Shown here one piece after another: positions 27,541-36,105 of a stretch of 64,000 nucleotides of DNA. Below the pieces are notes generated by a model, which saw only the letters and a program-made list of their open reading frames with translations, was not told where the DNA came from and ran no database searches. This DNA comes from CBDBES01 sp965204465 (GTDB lineage Bacteria; Spirochaetota; Leptospiria; Turneriellales; CBDBES01), in contig OZ241995.1 in NCBI GenBank assembly GCA_965204465.1, positions 868,001-932,000 of the forward strand, in the 5' to 3' direction. The position numbers and the translations under genes are program-made. Within the stretch, counting starts at the first letter, position 1. The number at the start of each line of letters is the position of its first letter.

Positions 27541-27558
27541 GCATTGGTTATTGTAAAG
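27541..27558 (+). repeat. GCATTGGTTATTGTAAAG repeat copy
   Basis: Identical to the core at 4812-4829 and inverted relative to ACAATAACCAATG at 25487-25499. It lies just after the larC stop and before sdhC. With the inverted copy at 25487 it brackets the IS and larC. Confidence 0.6.
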
Positions 27559-27639
27559 AAAATATAAAAGTGCATTGACATTGTAACTCGATTTAAAGAC
27601 ATATCCTATGTATTTCAGATTTCAAATAAAAAAGAAAAT

Positions 27640-28284
27640 ATGAAATTGATCAAGTTTGGAAATGGCAAAAAATATATAATAGCTGCTAGTGGCATTTTTT
27701 TAGTAAGCTTCCTGATTGCTCACCTTTCTGGAAATCTTTTACTTTTCAAGGATGATGGTGGAAAGTCTTTCAATGAATATGCTAATTTTATGAGTACGAA
27801 TCCAGGTATCCGAATACTAGAAATTATTCTTTTACTGGGGTTCATTGTACATATAGCGACTGCAATTTATATTACCATACAGAACCGTAGAGCCAGGCCA
27901 ATAAAATATGAAAAAAACAAAGGCAGTGCTAACAGCAGTATGGCTTCCAGGAACATGGGACTTACCGGTTCAGTAATTTTAGTTTTTTTAGTGATACATA
28001 TGAAAGACTTTTTTGTAGAAAGCCGTATATATGGCGAGAAGAACATGTATGAGTTAGTAAAGACGACTTTTCATGATCCTCTTTATACTATTATTTATTT
28101 GTTTTCTCTATTTATACTTGCTCTGCATTTATCCCATGGTTTTCAGAGTGCATTTCAATCATGGGGGTTGAACCATGATAAATATACTCCTTTTATAAAA
28201 GCGTTAGGTATTTTTTTAGCGGTAGTACTACCCATTGGTTTCGCATCGATACCTGTTTATTTTTATATTAAACAATTTGTTTAA
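27640..28284 (+). CDS. sdhC: Succinate dehydrogenase/fumarate reductase cytochrome b subunit
   Basis: 214 codons with five hydrophobic segments (for example IIAASGIFLVSFLIAHLSGN, ILEIILLLGFIVHIATAIYI, SVILVFLVIHMKDFF, IIYLFSLFILALHLSHGFQS and the last near the C-terminus). Histidines in HLSGN, VHIA, IHMKD and LHLSHG are suitable ligands for two haems b. This is the single-subunit, diheme anchor found in Bacteroidetes, delta-proteobacterial and Leptospira-like SQR/QFR. It exchanges electrons with the quinone pool. sdhA and sdhB follow in the same operon. Direction of the reaction in vivo is not decidable from sequence. Confidence 0.9.
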   Translation: MKLIKFGNGKKYIIAASGIFLVSFLIAHLSGNLLLFKDDGGKSFNEYANFMSTNPGIRILEIILLLGFIVHIATAIYITIQNRRARPIKYEKNKGSANSSMASRNMGLTGSVILVFLVIHMKDFFVESRIYGEKNMYELVKTTFHDPLYTIIYLFSLFILALHLSHGFQSAFQSWGLNHDKYTPFIKALGIFLAVVLPIGFASIPVYFYIKQFV

Positions 28285-28290
28285 AAGATC

Positions 28291-30216
28291 ATGATATTAG
28301 ATTCAAAAATACCAGAAAACGATTTAAGCCAAAAATGGAATAATCACAGATTTTCTTTGAAATTGGTAACTCCATCCAATAAAAGAAAATACAATATTAT
28401 TGTGGTTGGAAGCGGTTTAGCAGGGGCATCTGCTGCTGCCTCTCTTGCAGAATTAGGCTATAATGTTCATTGTTTTTGCTTTCAAGATAGTCCCAGAAGG
28501 GCTCATAGTATTGCTGCCCAGGGTGGTATTAATGCCGCAAAAAACTATCAGAATGATGGTGATAGTATCTATCGTCTTTTCTATGACACAGTTAAAGGAG
28601 GAGATTATCGATCCAGAGAAGCCAATGTATATCGTTTGGCAGAGGTTAGCGTTAATATCATTGATCAATGTGTTGCTCAAGGAGTCCCTTTTGCAAGAGA
28701 TTATGCAGGCTATTTAGACAATCGTTCTTTTGGAGGTGCCCAAGTTTCTCGTACCTTTTATGCCAAAGGGCAAACAGGGCAGCAATTGCTTTTGGGGTCC
28801 TATTCTGCTTTAAGCCGACAGATCCATTTGGGGAATGTAAAAATGTATTCAAGGTATGAAATGCTCGATCTGGTGCTGGTACATGGTCATGCGAAAGGCA
28901 TTGTTGCCAGAGATCTTGTTACAGGAAAGGTCCAATCATTTTCGGCAAATGCTGTTATTTTAGCTACAGGTGGATATGGGAATGTGTATTTCTTATCTAC
29001 AAATGCAAAGGGATCTAATGTAACGGCAAGTTGGAGAGCTCATAAAAGAGGCGCTTTCATGGCAAATCCATGTTTTACTCAAATACATCCTACCTGTATA
29101 CCTGTTTCAGGGGACTATCAATCTAAGCTGACATTAATGAGTGAAAGTCTTCGAAATGACGGAAGGGTTTGGGTACCCAAGAAAAAAGGCGATGAACGTC
29201 CTCCAACAGAAATCCCTGAATCAGAAAGGGATTATTATCTTGAAAGAAAATATCCTTCTTTTGGTAATCTTGTTCCCAGGGATGTGGCATCCAGGGCTGC
29301 TAAAAATATGTGTGATGAAGGCTATGGAGTAGGAGAGACAAAAATGGCTGTGTATTTAGACTTTCAAGATGCCATTAACAGATCAGGGATGGATAGCATC
29401 AAACAAAAATATGGCAACCTTTTTGAAATTTATGAAAAAATAACAGGGGAAGATCCTTATAAAATGCCTATGCGTATCTATCCTGCGGTTCATTATGTTA
29501 TGGGTGGACTATGGGTTGATTATAATTTAATGACAACTATACCTGGTCTTTTTGCTCTTGGAGAATCTAATTTTTCTGATCATGGAGCGAATCGCTTAGG
29601 AGCAAGTGCATTGATGCAAGGCCTTGCAGATGGTTACTTCATAATTCCTTATTGTATTGCCAATTATCTTTCGGATGTTGACTATGAAGTTCCTGATGTA
29701 GATAGTATAATATTTAAAGAAGTAGAAAAAGAAGTACATGATCGTATTAAAAAATTATTATCTTCCTCTGGGAAGAGAACCGTGGATGATATTCATCGTC
29801 AATTGGGTAAGATCATGTGGGAATATTGTGGAATGTCTCGCAATAAAGATGGCCTTGAAAAATGCATGGAACAAATTCGTGACCTTAGGGAAGAATTCTG
29901 GAATAATTTAAGAGTGCCCGGTAAAAACGCTGACTTAAATCAGTCTTTAGAGAAAGCGGGTAGAGTCGCCGATTTTCTGGAGCTCGCGGAATTGATGGCC
30001 CAAGATGCTTTACATAGAAATGAATCATGTGGAGGGCACTTCAGAACAGAATACCAAACAGAAGACCATGAAGCTAAAAGAGATGATGAAAATTTTTGTT
30101 ATGTAGCCGCGTGGGAATATAAGAATAAACCTTATGACATCCATATGAGTCATGAATTACATAAAGAAGAATTAAAATTTGAAAATGTAAAGCTTACAAC
30201 AAGAAGTTATAAATAA
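28291..30216 (+). CDS. sdhA: Succinate dehydrogenase/fumarate reductase flavoprotein subunit
   Basis: 641 codons. The FAD-binding motif VVGSGLAGASAAASLAELG is near residue 36, and the covalent-FAD histidine lies in RRAHSIAAQGGINAAKNY. Active-site segments HYVMGGLWVDYN, then GLFALGESNFSDHGANRLGA and the C-terminal NESCGGHFRTEYQT are present. It oxidises succinate (or reduces fumarate) and passes electrons to SdhB. It starts 6 bases after sdhC and is followed by sdhB 10 bases later. Length and motifs are normal. Confidence 0.95.
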   Translation: MILDSKIPENDLSQKWNNHRFSLKLVTPSNKRKYNIIVVGSGLAGASAAASLAELGYNVHCFCFQDSPRRAHSIAAQGGINAAKNYQNDGDSIYRLFYDTVKGGDYRSREANVYRLAEVSVNIIDQCVAQGVPFARDYAGYLDNRSFGGAQVSRTFYAKGQTGQQLLLGSYSALSRQIHLGNVKMYSRYEMLDLVLVHGHAKGIVARDLVTGKVQSFSANAVILATGGYGNVYFLSTNAKGSNVTASWRAHKRGAFMANPCFTQIHPTCIPVSGDYQSKLTLMSESLRNDGRVWVPKKKGDERPPTEIPESERDYYLERKYPSFGNLVPRDVASRAAKNMCDEGYGVGETKMAVYLDFQDAINRSGMDSIKQKYGNLFEIYEKITGEDPYKMPMRIYPAVHYVMGGLWVDYNLMTTIPGLFALGESNFSDHGANRLGASALMQGLADGYFIIPYCIANYLSDVDYEVPDVDSIIFKEVEKEVHDRIKKLLSSSGKRTVDDIHRQLGKIMWEYCGMSRNKDGLEKCMEQIRDLREEFWNNLRVPGKNADLNQSLEKAGRVADFLELAELMAQDALHRNESCGGHFRTEYQTEDHEAKRDDENFCYVAAWEYKNKPYDIHMSHELHKEELKFENVKLTTRSYK

Positions 30217-30226
30217 GTTAGAAAAA

Positions 30227-30982
30227 ATGAATTTAACATTAAAAATATGGAGACAAAAGTATAAAGATAGCAAAGGGAGATTTGTTATTTATAATCTGAA
30301 GGGAATCAACTCTAATATGTCTTTTTTGGAAATGCTGGATGTTTTAAATGAAGAAATATCTGCCAAGAATGAAGAGGATCCTATTGCATTTGAACATGAT
30401 TGTCGTGAGGGGATATGCGGTTCATGTGGTTTTTATATCAATGGAAGAGCCCATGGTCATTTAAAGGGTACCACTGTATGCCAGCTTCATATGAGACATT
30501 TTAAAGATGGTAGTACGATCGTTGTTGAACCATGGAGAGCAAAAAGTTTTCCTGTTATTAAGGATCTTATTGTAGATAGAAGTGCCTTTGATCGGATATT
30601 ACAGGCAGGAGGCTATATCTCTGTAAATACTGGGGGTGTTCAAGATGCCAACTCTATTCTAATTTCTAAAGAAAATGCAGATGAATCATTCTCAGCAGCA
30701 CAGTGTATTGGCTGTGGAGCATGTGTTGCCAGCTGCAAAAATGCTTCCGCTAGTTTATTCATATCTGCTAAAGTATCTCATTTGTCTTTACTTGAACAAG
30801 GAAAGGTAGAGAGAAAAACAAGGGTGCAAAATATGCTGGCTGTTTCAGAAGCAGAAAAATTCGGAGGATGTTCCAATACAGGAGCTTGTGAAATAGAATG
30901 CCCCAAAGAAATATCTATTAGACATATTGCCAGAATGAATAGAGAATTTATAAAAAGTTATGCTTCCACAGAAAGAAGATAA
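30227..30982 (+). CDS. sdhB: Succinate dehydrogenase/fumarate reductase iron-sulfur subunit
   Basis: 251 codons. The plant-type ferredoxin domain has CREGICGSCGFYINGRAHGH for the [2Fe-2S] cluster with a later Cys in TTVCQLH. The C-terminal half has CIGCGACVASCKNASA and CSNTGACEIECPKEISI for the [4Fe-4S] and [3Fe-4S] clusters. It wires SdhA to the membrane anchor SdhC. The order sdhC-sdhA-sdhB without sdhD matches the single-anchor type. The next gene starts 6 bases after its stop. Confidence 0.95.
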   Translation: MNLTLKIWRQKYKDSKGRFVIYNLKGINSNMSFLEMLDVLNEEISAKNEEDPIAFEHDCREGICGSCGFYINGRAHGHLKGTTVCQLHMRHFKDGSTIVVEPWRAKSFPVIKDLIVDRSAFDRILQAGGYISVNTGGVQDANSILISKENADESFSAAQCIGCGACVASCKNASASLFISAKVSHLSLLEQGKVERKTRVQNMLAVSEAEKFGGCSNTGACEIECPKEISIRHIARMNREFIKSYASTERR

Positions 30983-30988
30983 AAGAGT

Positions 30989-31873
30989 ATGAAAAGTCAA
31001 AAGAATATATTAATATCATTTCACTATCAAAATTGGATGCTCATATGTTGCTTCATTTCATTTATTCTAAATGGAACTTTTTCCTGTAAATGGTTTGGTA
31101 AATTATCCAAACAAGACGCTTTGAATATTTTAGAAGAAGAAATGTTAAACCAAGATAATCCTTTGATCTTATTAGATACCAGTATGGGTGAAATGATCAT
31201 AGAATTGTATAAAGATAGTGCTCCTAAAACTGTAGATAACTTTTTAGGCCTTGCTCAGGGGAAGAAAAAATTCTTAGATCCTAAAACAGGTAAATGGGTT
31301 AAAAGGTTTTACTATGATGGCTTGATCTTTCATCGGGTCATCCCCAATTTTATGATACAGGGGGGGGATATCTTAGGAAATGGAACAGGTGGGCCTGGAT
31401 ATAAATTTGAGGATGAGATCAGTGCGGTTGCTCTTGGTTTGGATAAATTAAAGATAAAAGACTTTAATTATTATCAGAATGATATGCAAAATCTTATCAC
31501 TAAAGAATTGCAATTAAGAACAATAAATGATTTTCAGAAAAAACGTGGGCAAATAGAAAGAAAGGCCAAGACCCTTTCTGAAATTAGTGTAGAGGAATTA
31601 TTATCTCGTATAGGTTATTCATTTAAAAATGAATTAAGATCAATACCCGTGGATAAATATACCCTTGCCATGGCTAATTCTGGTCCCAATACAAATGGAA
31701 GTCAGTTTTTCATAAATTTAGTTCATAATAAGCATCTATATGGTAAACATACAGTTTTTGGAAAAGTATTAAAAGGAAGAAGCGTTGCAGATAAAATAGG
31801 GAATGTTCCCAGGAATAATAATGACAAGCCTTTAGAAGATGTATTGATCAAGAAAGTATCTGTTCTTCAATAG
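30989..31873 (+). CDS. Cyclophilin-type peptidyl-prolyl isomerase, lipoprotein, with an 80-residue insert
   Basis: 294 codons. The N-terminal hydrophobic stretch ends FILNGTFSC, a lipobox. The cyclophilin body starts at LLDTSMGEMIIELYKDSAPK, with the active-site FHRVIPNFMIQGGD near residue 114 and ANSGPNTNGSQFFINL near residue 229. Between GYKFEDEIS (residue 138) and KYTLAMANSG (residue 223) there are about 80 helical, charged residues in place of the usual short loop. Catalytic Arg, Phe, Gln and the GSQFF motif are intact. It likely folds envelope proteins in the periplasm. It follows sdhB closely and may be read through from it. Confidence 0.88.
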   Translation: MKSQKNILISFHYQNWMLICCFISFILNGTFSCKWFGKLSKQDALNILEEEMLNQDNPLILLDTSMGEMIIELYKDSAPKTVDNFLGLAQGKKKFLDPKTGKWVKRFYYDGLIFHRVIPNFMIQGGDILGNGTGGPGYKFEDEISAVALGLDKLKIKDFNYYQNDMQNLITKELQLRTINDFQKKRGQIERKAKTLSEISVEELLSRIGYSFKNELRSIPVDKYTLAMANSGPNTNGSQFFINLVHNKHLYGKHTVFGKVLKGRSVADKIGNVPRNNNDKPLEDVLIKKVSVLQ

Positions 31874-31957
31874 AATTATTTTTTTCTCTTTTTTTCAAAT
31901 TTTTTTATATATAATAATTAGATTGATAAAAAACGATTAAAATTTATTCAAATATAA

Positions 31958-33022
31958 ATGGCAATTTCTTTAAAAAAAGCATTTATTTTAGGAGGGGGTG
32001 GATTTACGGGCAGAGAAATATTTAAAATATTATTATCTCATCCTTTTGTAGATCCTTCTTACGTAACTTCGGAACTATATGCAGGGGAAAGAGTTTTAGA
32101 CATTTACCCTAATTTGGACCTTATTGATCTACCTACCGAAAAAAAAAATATTTGTTTTAAACCTCACCCTAAAAAGGTGGAAGATATTCCTTCTGATGTT
32201 CAGGTTGTTTTTCTAGCTTGTCCTGAACAGGTAGCCATGGATTGGGCACCTAAACTATTGCGAAATAAATGTAAAGTCATTGATATGGGCGGATCCTTTC
32301 GTTTACCAGATGTTTCTACATTCAATGAGTTTTATAAGCTAGATCATTCAGCGCCTCAAATATTAAAATCATCTGTTTACGGAATGACAGAGGTTTACCG
32401 AAAAGAAATTTCAAATGCAAACATGGTTGCGAATCCTGGCTGTTATCCTACCAGTGTGTTGCTGCCTTTATGGACAATGAAAAGGCATTTTAGTTATTTT
32501 AAAGATCCTTTTATTATAGACTCTAAATCAGGTACAAGCGGAGCAGGAGGTAGGAAGGAAAAAGACATGCTTTCTTTTTCAAATACAAATGAAAATTTTA
32601 GGGCATATAGAGTTGCTGACCATCAGCATGCTCCAGAGATGCAGTACTACCTAAATGAGTATTCTGATAATTATTTTGGAATACGTTTCATACCTTATTT
32701 ACTTCCTGTCTTCAGAGGTATTTTTTCTACTATTTATATAAGGGTAAAAAATAATTTTGACCCTAAAAAGCTTTTAGAGGATGTTGTGGAAAATACCCAA
32801 AAAGAGACTTTTTTGAGATATTACAAAGAGATACAGCAAATACAATTACAATCTGTGCAGTACACCAATTACATTGACTTCTCTTTTCATTTTGACAAAA
32901 AAAATAATCTGCTCACAGTAGTCTCTGCTATTGATAATTTACTCAAAGGTGCTGCAGGACAGGCCATCCAGAATATGAACCTAATGCTTGGCTTTGAAGA
33001 GATAACAGGATTCAAGATATGA
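31958..33022 (+). CDS. argC: N-acetyl-gamma-glutamyl-phosphate reductase
   Basis: 354 codons. The nucleotide-binding start is FILGGGGFTGREIFKILLSH, and the catalytic cysteine is in MVANPGCYPTSVLLPLW near residue 153. SKSGTSGAGGRKEKDM and DHQHAPEMQYYL are the other family signatures. It reduces N-acetylglutamyl phosphate in arginine biosynthesis. No other arg genes are in the window. The stop overlaps the sixA start by 4 bases (ATGA), so the two are coupled. Confidence 0.93.
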   Translation: MAISLKKAFILGGGGFTGREIFKILLSHPFVDPSYVTSELYAGERVLDIYPNLDLIDLPTEKKNICFKPHPKKVEDIPSDVQVVFLACPEQVAMDWAPKLLRNKCKVIDMGGSFRLPDVSTFNEFYKLDHSAPQILKSSVYGMTEVYRKEISNANMVANPGCYPTSVLLPLWTMKRHFSYFKDPFIIDSKSGTSGAGGRKEKDMLSFSNTNENFRAYRVADHQHAPEMQYYLNEYSDNYFGIRFIPYLLPVFRGIFSTIYIRVKNNFDPKKLLEDVVENTQKETFLRYYKEIQQIQLQSVQYTNYIDFSFHFDKKNNLLTVVSAIDNLLKGAAGQAIQNMNLMLGFEEITGFKI

Positions 33023-33519
33023 AAGAAATACTCATTATGCGTCACGCTAAATCTTCTTGGGCAGATAGATCATTGGAGGATATAGAAAGACCTTTAAATG
33101 ATAGAGGAATAAGAGACGCATCTAAAATGGGACGATGGATCAGAGAAATTAGTAAATTACCTAAAATAATCTATTGTTCCACTTCTAAACGTACAATCCA
33201 AACAGCAGATATTTTTATGAAAGCAGCAGGGGGAGATATACCAATACGGTATGAAGAAAAACTTTATAATGGTTTTCTTGAAGATATCTTAAATATTTTG
33301 CATTATGCACAAAATAATGTCAATAGGATCATGATACTGGGTCATAGCCCATATATGGAGGAATCTATCTCTTTTCTATGTTCAAATAATAACCTGGTTT
33401 TGAAAATGGTTACAGCTTCTATTGCTTTATTAAAAACAGAAGTAAGTTGGCAAAAGTTATCCGGGAATCTAGCAGTTCTAAAATTTTTAATTGGCCCTAA
33501 ATATTTAAATGGTTTTTAA
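33019..33519 (+). CDS. sixA: SixA-type phosphohistidine phosphatase
   Basis: 166 codons. The histidine-phosphatase motif is MRHAKSSWADRSLEDIERPL at the N-terminus, with the second catalytic His in MILGHSPYMEE near residue 108. Length and lack of extra domains match SixA, which removes phosphate from histidines of phosphorelay or PTS proteins. The gene shares four bases with argC. The regulatory target is unknown, and the coupling with argC may be only economical packing. Confidence 0.82.
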   Translation: MKEILIMRHAKSSWADRSLEDIERPLNDRGIRDASKMGRWIREISKLPKIIYCSTSKRTIQTADIFMKAAGGDIPIRYEEKLYNGFLEDILNILHYAQNNVNRIMILGHSPYMEESISFLCSNNNLVLKMVTASIALLKTEVSWQKLSGNLAVLKFLIGPKYLNGF

Positions 33520-33566
33520 TTTATTCATATTTAGATATATTACCCAGAAAATATCAATTTTATAAT

Positions 33567-34727
33567 ATGGGAGAGAATCAGGAGCTTTCTATTGCCTGGA
33601 TGACAGATATCTTCGATCTGGTTTCTGGAGTATATTCAGAGACAGTGGAGACGTATGAGCAAGCACAGGCCCATAATATACCATGGTACCCGATAACAAC
33701 TTTTCCATACGACATAAAACCATTTAAGACCTTTAAGCCTGTTTTTAGATTATCTACCGATAGAATTTACAGAAACAGTTATATATATATTCCAAGTTAT
33801 AGGGAAGTAAAGAGTTTTCTAAAAGAAAAAAAGATTAACCTAATAATTTCCAACACTCCTGCAGCTCTGGGCTGGATGACCATTGCATTGGCCAGATCAT
33901 TAAAAATTCCATGGGTAGATATTTATCATACGGATGTAGATTTTTATGCGGATCATTTACTAAAGGGTTATACAAAACCTTTCTTGACTAAGATGACTAA
34001 AATACTGCTTAAAATTTATCAAAATAATGCTAATCTTATTTTTGTGAGGTCGAGGCAGTTCTATGATCTAATGATCAAAAAAGGACATCCTTCTAAAAAG
34101 ATTAGAATGTATTCTGCAGGCGTAAGTTCTTCTAAATTTAGCGATAGATTTAAAGATCGTAGTATTTGGCCCCATTTTAAAGTAGACCCGAATAAACTCA
34201 TCACAGTCTTTGTGGGTAGAATTACAAAAGTGAAGGATCTAAGATTTTTATTAGAGGCCTATCGCCAAAATGATTGGTCTCATTCTGAGTTGATCATGGT
34301 AGGAAATGGTCCTGAATATGATCAATATACAAATGATTATAATTCATATAAAAACATTCATTTTTTAGGAGTACAACAAGGAGAAATACTTCAAAAAATT
34401 TATGCCTCTTCTGATCTGTATGTATTACCATCTGCTAGTGAAACTCTTGGAAAGTCTGTTTTAGAGGCAATGGCATCAGGGATTCCTGTTTTGGTTTCAG
34501 ATAGAGGGGGACCTAAAGAATATGTTAAAGATGGATTATTTGGGAAGATATTTTCTGCTGGAGATTATAATTCTTTTATTAAAGCTTTGTCGGATTTGTT
34601 GAATGGTGAATATGATTTAAAAAAATTAGGATCGGCTTCAAGAAAATTTGTTTTCAAATATACCTTAGAAGCTCTGTTTGAGAATTTCACAAATAATTTA
34701 TCCACTCTGTTGAAAGAAAAAAAATAG
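33567..34727 (+). CDS. GT4-family glycosyltransferase
   Basis: 386 codons. Acceptor-side N-terminal fold with IAWMTDIFDLVSGVYSETVE, DIYHTDVDFYADHL and SAGVSSSKFS near residue 190. Donor side: VFVGRITKVKDLRFLLEA, LIMVGNGPEYDQY and the EX7E-type SETLGKSVLEAMASGIPVLV near residue 290. These are retaining GT-B enzymes that add sugars to lipids or polysaccharides. The first motif resembles digalactosyl- or mannosyltransferase-type (GT4) enzymes that act on lipids. The precise sugar is unknown. It stands 47 bases after sixA. Confidence 0.85.
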   Translation: MGENQELSIAWMTDIFDLVSGVYSETVETYEQAQAHNIPWYPITTFPYDIKPFKTFKPVFRLSTDRIYRNSYIYIPSYREVKSFLKEKKINLIISNTPAALGWMTIALARSLKIPWVDIYHTDVDFYADHLLKGYTKPFLTKMTKILLKIYQNNANLIFVRSRQFYDLMIKKGHPSKKIRMYSAGVSSSKFSDRFKDRSIWPHFKVDPNKLITVFVGRITKVKDLRFLLEAYRQNDWSHSELIMVGNGPEYDQYTNDYNSYKNIHFLGVQQGEILQKIYASSDLYVLPSASETLGKSVLEAMASGIPVLVSDRGGPKEYVKDGLFGKIFSAGDYNSFIKALSDLLNGEYDLKKLGSASRKFVFKYTLEALFENFTNNLSTLLKEKK

Positions 34728-34785
34728 CTTGTTGTTTTCACTTGCATATTTTTAATCTCCTTAAAAGAACATAAAAAACGTTGCG

Positions 34786-34968
34786 ATGATCAGAATACTT
34801 ATATATATTTTAATTAGCTATTTTATTTATTCTATAATAAAAACCATAATGAAGACTTATTCTTTACGCAATAAGATGAAACAAAAGAGTGAGTTTCCAT
34901 ACGAAGAAAAAGATATTTCAAAAAAAGCTAAAATTGTTAAGGAGAAAAGACTGGACAAAGACCAATAA
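34786..34968 (+). CDS. Small single-pass membrane protein
   Basis: 60 codons: a single N-terminal helix (IRILIYILISYFIYSIIKTI) followed by a charged tail ending KIVKEKRLDKDQ. Its TAA at 34966 is one base before the ATG of the Mrp gene, so the two are probably coupled. A short membrane protein of unknown role; the topology is probably N-out with a cytoplasmic tail. Confidence 0.6.
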   Translation: MIRILIYILISYFIYSIIKTIMKTYSLRNKMKQKSEFPYEEKDISKKAKIVKEKRLDKDQ

Positions 34969-34969
34969 G

Positions 34970-36103
34970 ATGTCTACATCAAATGATATTTCATCTCTGG
35001 AAAAGCAAATAATTCCTATTTTAAAAGAAATCAAACATCCCTCTATAGGCAAAGATTTGATTACAGGAGAAATGTTTAAAGGCATGTCTATTCAAAAAGA
35101 TGGTAGGCTTTTGTTAGGATTATCCGTTGGCAATGATAGACAAACACAGATATCTTTAGAAGCCAATATTAGAACTGCTATTTCTAAAAAAAAATTGGAT
35201 CATATAAAAGTAAGAATTCAATTTGAAAAATCAGATACACCCAATGCCCCATCCCCTACGCCTACCTCTCATAAAGAACATGGCATTCCAGAGAAGAAAC
35301 AGATTGAAAATGTAAAGTATGTTATAGCAGTAGGTTCTGGTAAGGGGGGAGTGGGTAAATCAACTGTTTCACTAAATTTAGCTTCTACTATATCTAAAAA
35401 AGGATATAAGGTTGGCTTACTTGACGCGGATATTTATGGACCTTCTCTAGGGAAATTAATAAATTTAACGGGTAAAGTAAACTTAAAAATCAAGAATAAT
35501 AAGATCATCCCTATTCAAAAATATAATATGAAAATCATGAGCTTTTCCTTTTTGATCGACGAAGATCAGGCAGTGGTCTGGAGAGGCCCCATGTTGGGAA
35601 AGGCCATTGAGCAATTTTTATATGATATAAAATGGGATGAATTAGATTATTTGATCATTGATCTACCGCCTGGGACGGGAGATATTCAGTTATCTTTGTC
35701 ACAGCTTACCCATGTACATGGAGCAGTTTTAGTAACTACCCCCCAGGATGTTGCCGTACAGGATGCAGTGCGAGCAGCGGCTATGTTTTCCAAGGTAGAT
35801 GTACCCATTATAGGCATTGTAGAAAATATGAGCGAATTTATATGTCCTCATTGTGAGCAGAAAACAGGGATATTTTCAAAGGGTGGTGGGGAACGCATTG
35901 CAAAGAAAATAAACGCTCCTCTTTTAGGTAGAATACCATTCTGCATGCCTTTAATGATTTCAGGTGAAAGAGGAGTATTGATCAGAGAGAAAAAAGAAAT
36001 TAAAAAATTGGCATTCAACAAACAAACACTTGAAATAATAGAAACTGCCTTTGATACGACGGCTTTGAATATTCATTCTATTTTAGAGGAATCCTATCAG
36101 TAG
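34970..36103 (+). CDS. mrp: Mrp/NBP35-type iron-sulfur carrier ATPase
   Basis: 377 codons from the ATG at 34970; an in-frame start at 34889 would overlap the preceding small gene and add a basic tail with no family match. The N-terminal MIP18/DUF59 domain (LEKQIIPILKEIKHPSIGKD) is followed by VGSGKGGVGKSTVSLNLA, then LDADIYGPSLGKL, DLPPGTGDIQLSL and a CPHC pair near residue 287. The CxxC bridges a dimer and holds a transferable [4Fe-4S] cluster. It would feed cluster-bearing enzymes such as SdhB and the polyferredoxin. Confidence 0.92.
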   Translation: MSTSNDISSLEKQIIPILKEIKHPSIGKDLITGEMFKGMSIQKDGRLLLGLSVGNDRQTQISLEANIRTAISKKKLDHIKVRIQFEKSDTPNAPSPTPTSHKEHGIPEKKQIENVKYVIAVGSGKGGVGKSTVSLNLASTISKKGYKVGLLDADIYGPSLGKLINLTGKVNLKIKNNKIIPIQKYNMKIMSFSFLIDEDQAVVWRGPMLGKAIEQFLYDIKWDELDYLIIDLPPGTGDIQLSLSQLTHVHGAVLVTTPQDVAVQDAVRAAAMFSKVDVPIIGIVENMSEFICPHCEQKTGIFSKGGGERIAKKINAPLLGRIPFCMPLMISGERGVLIREKKEIKKLAFNKQTLEIIETAFDTTALNIHSILEESYQ

Positions 36104-36105
36104 AA

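Noticed and set aside
28453..28860. Several frames of 60-85 codons overlapping sdhA on both strands
   Set aside because: sdhA is a full-length, motif-complete gene; these are shadows.
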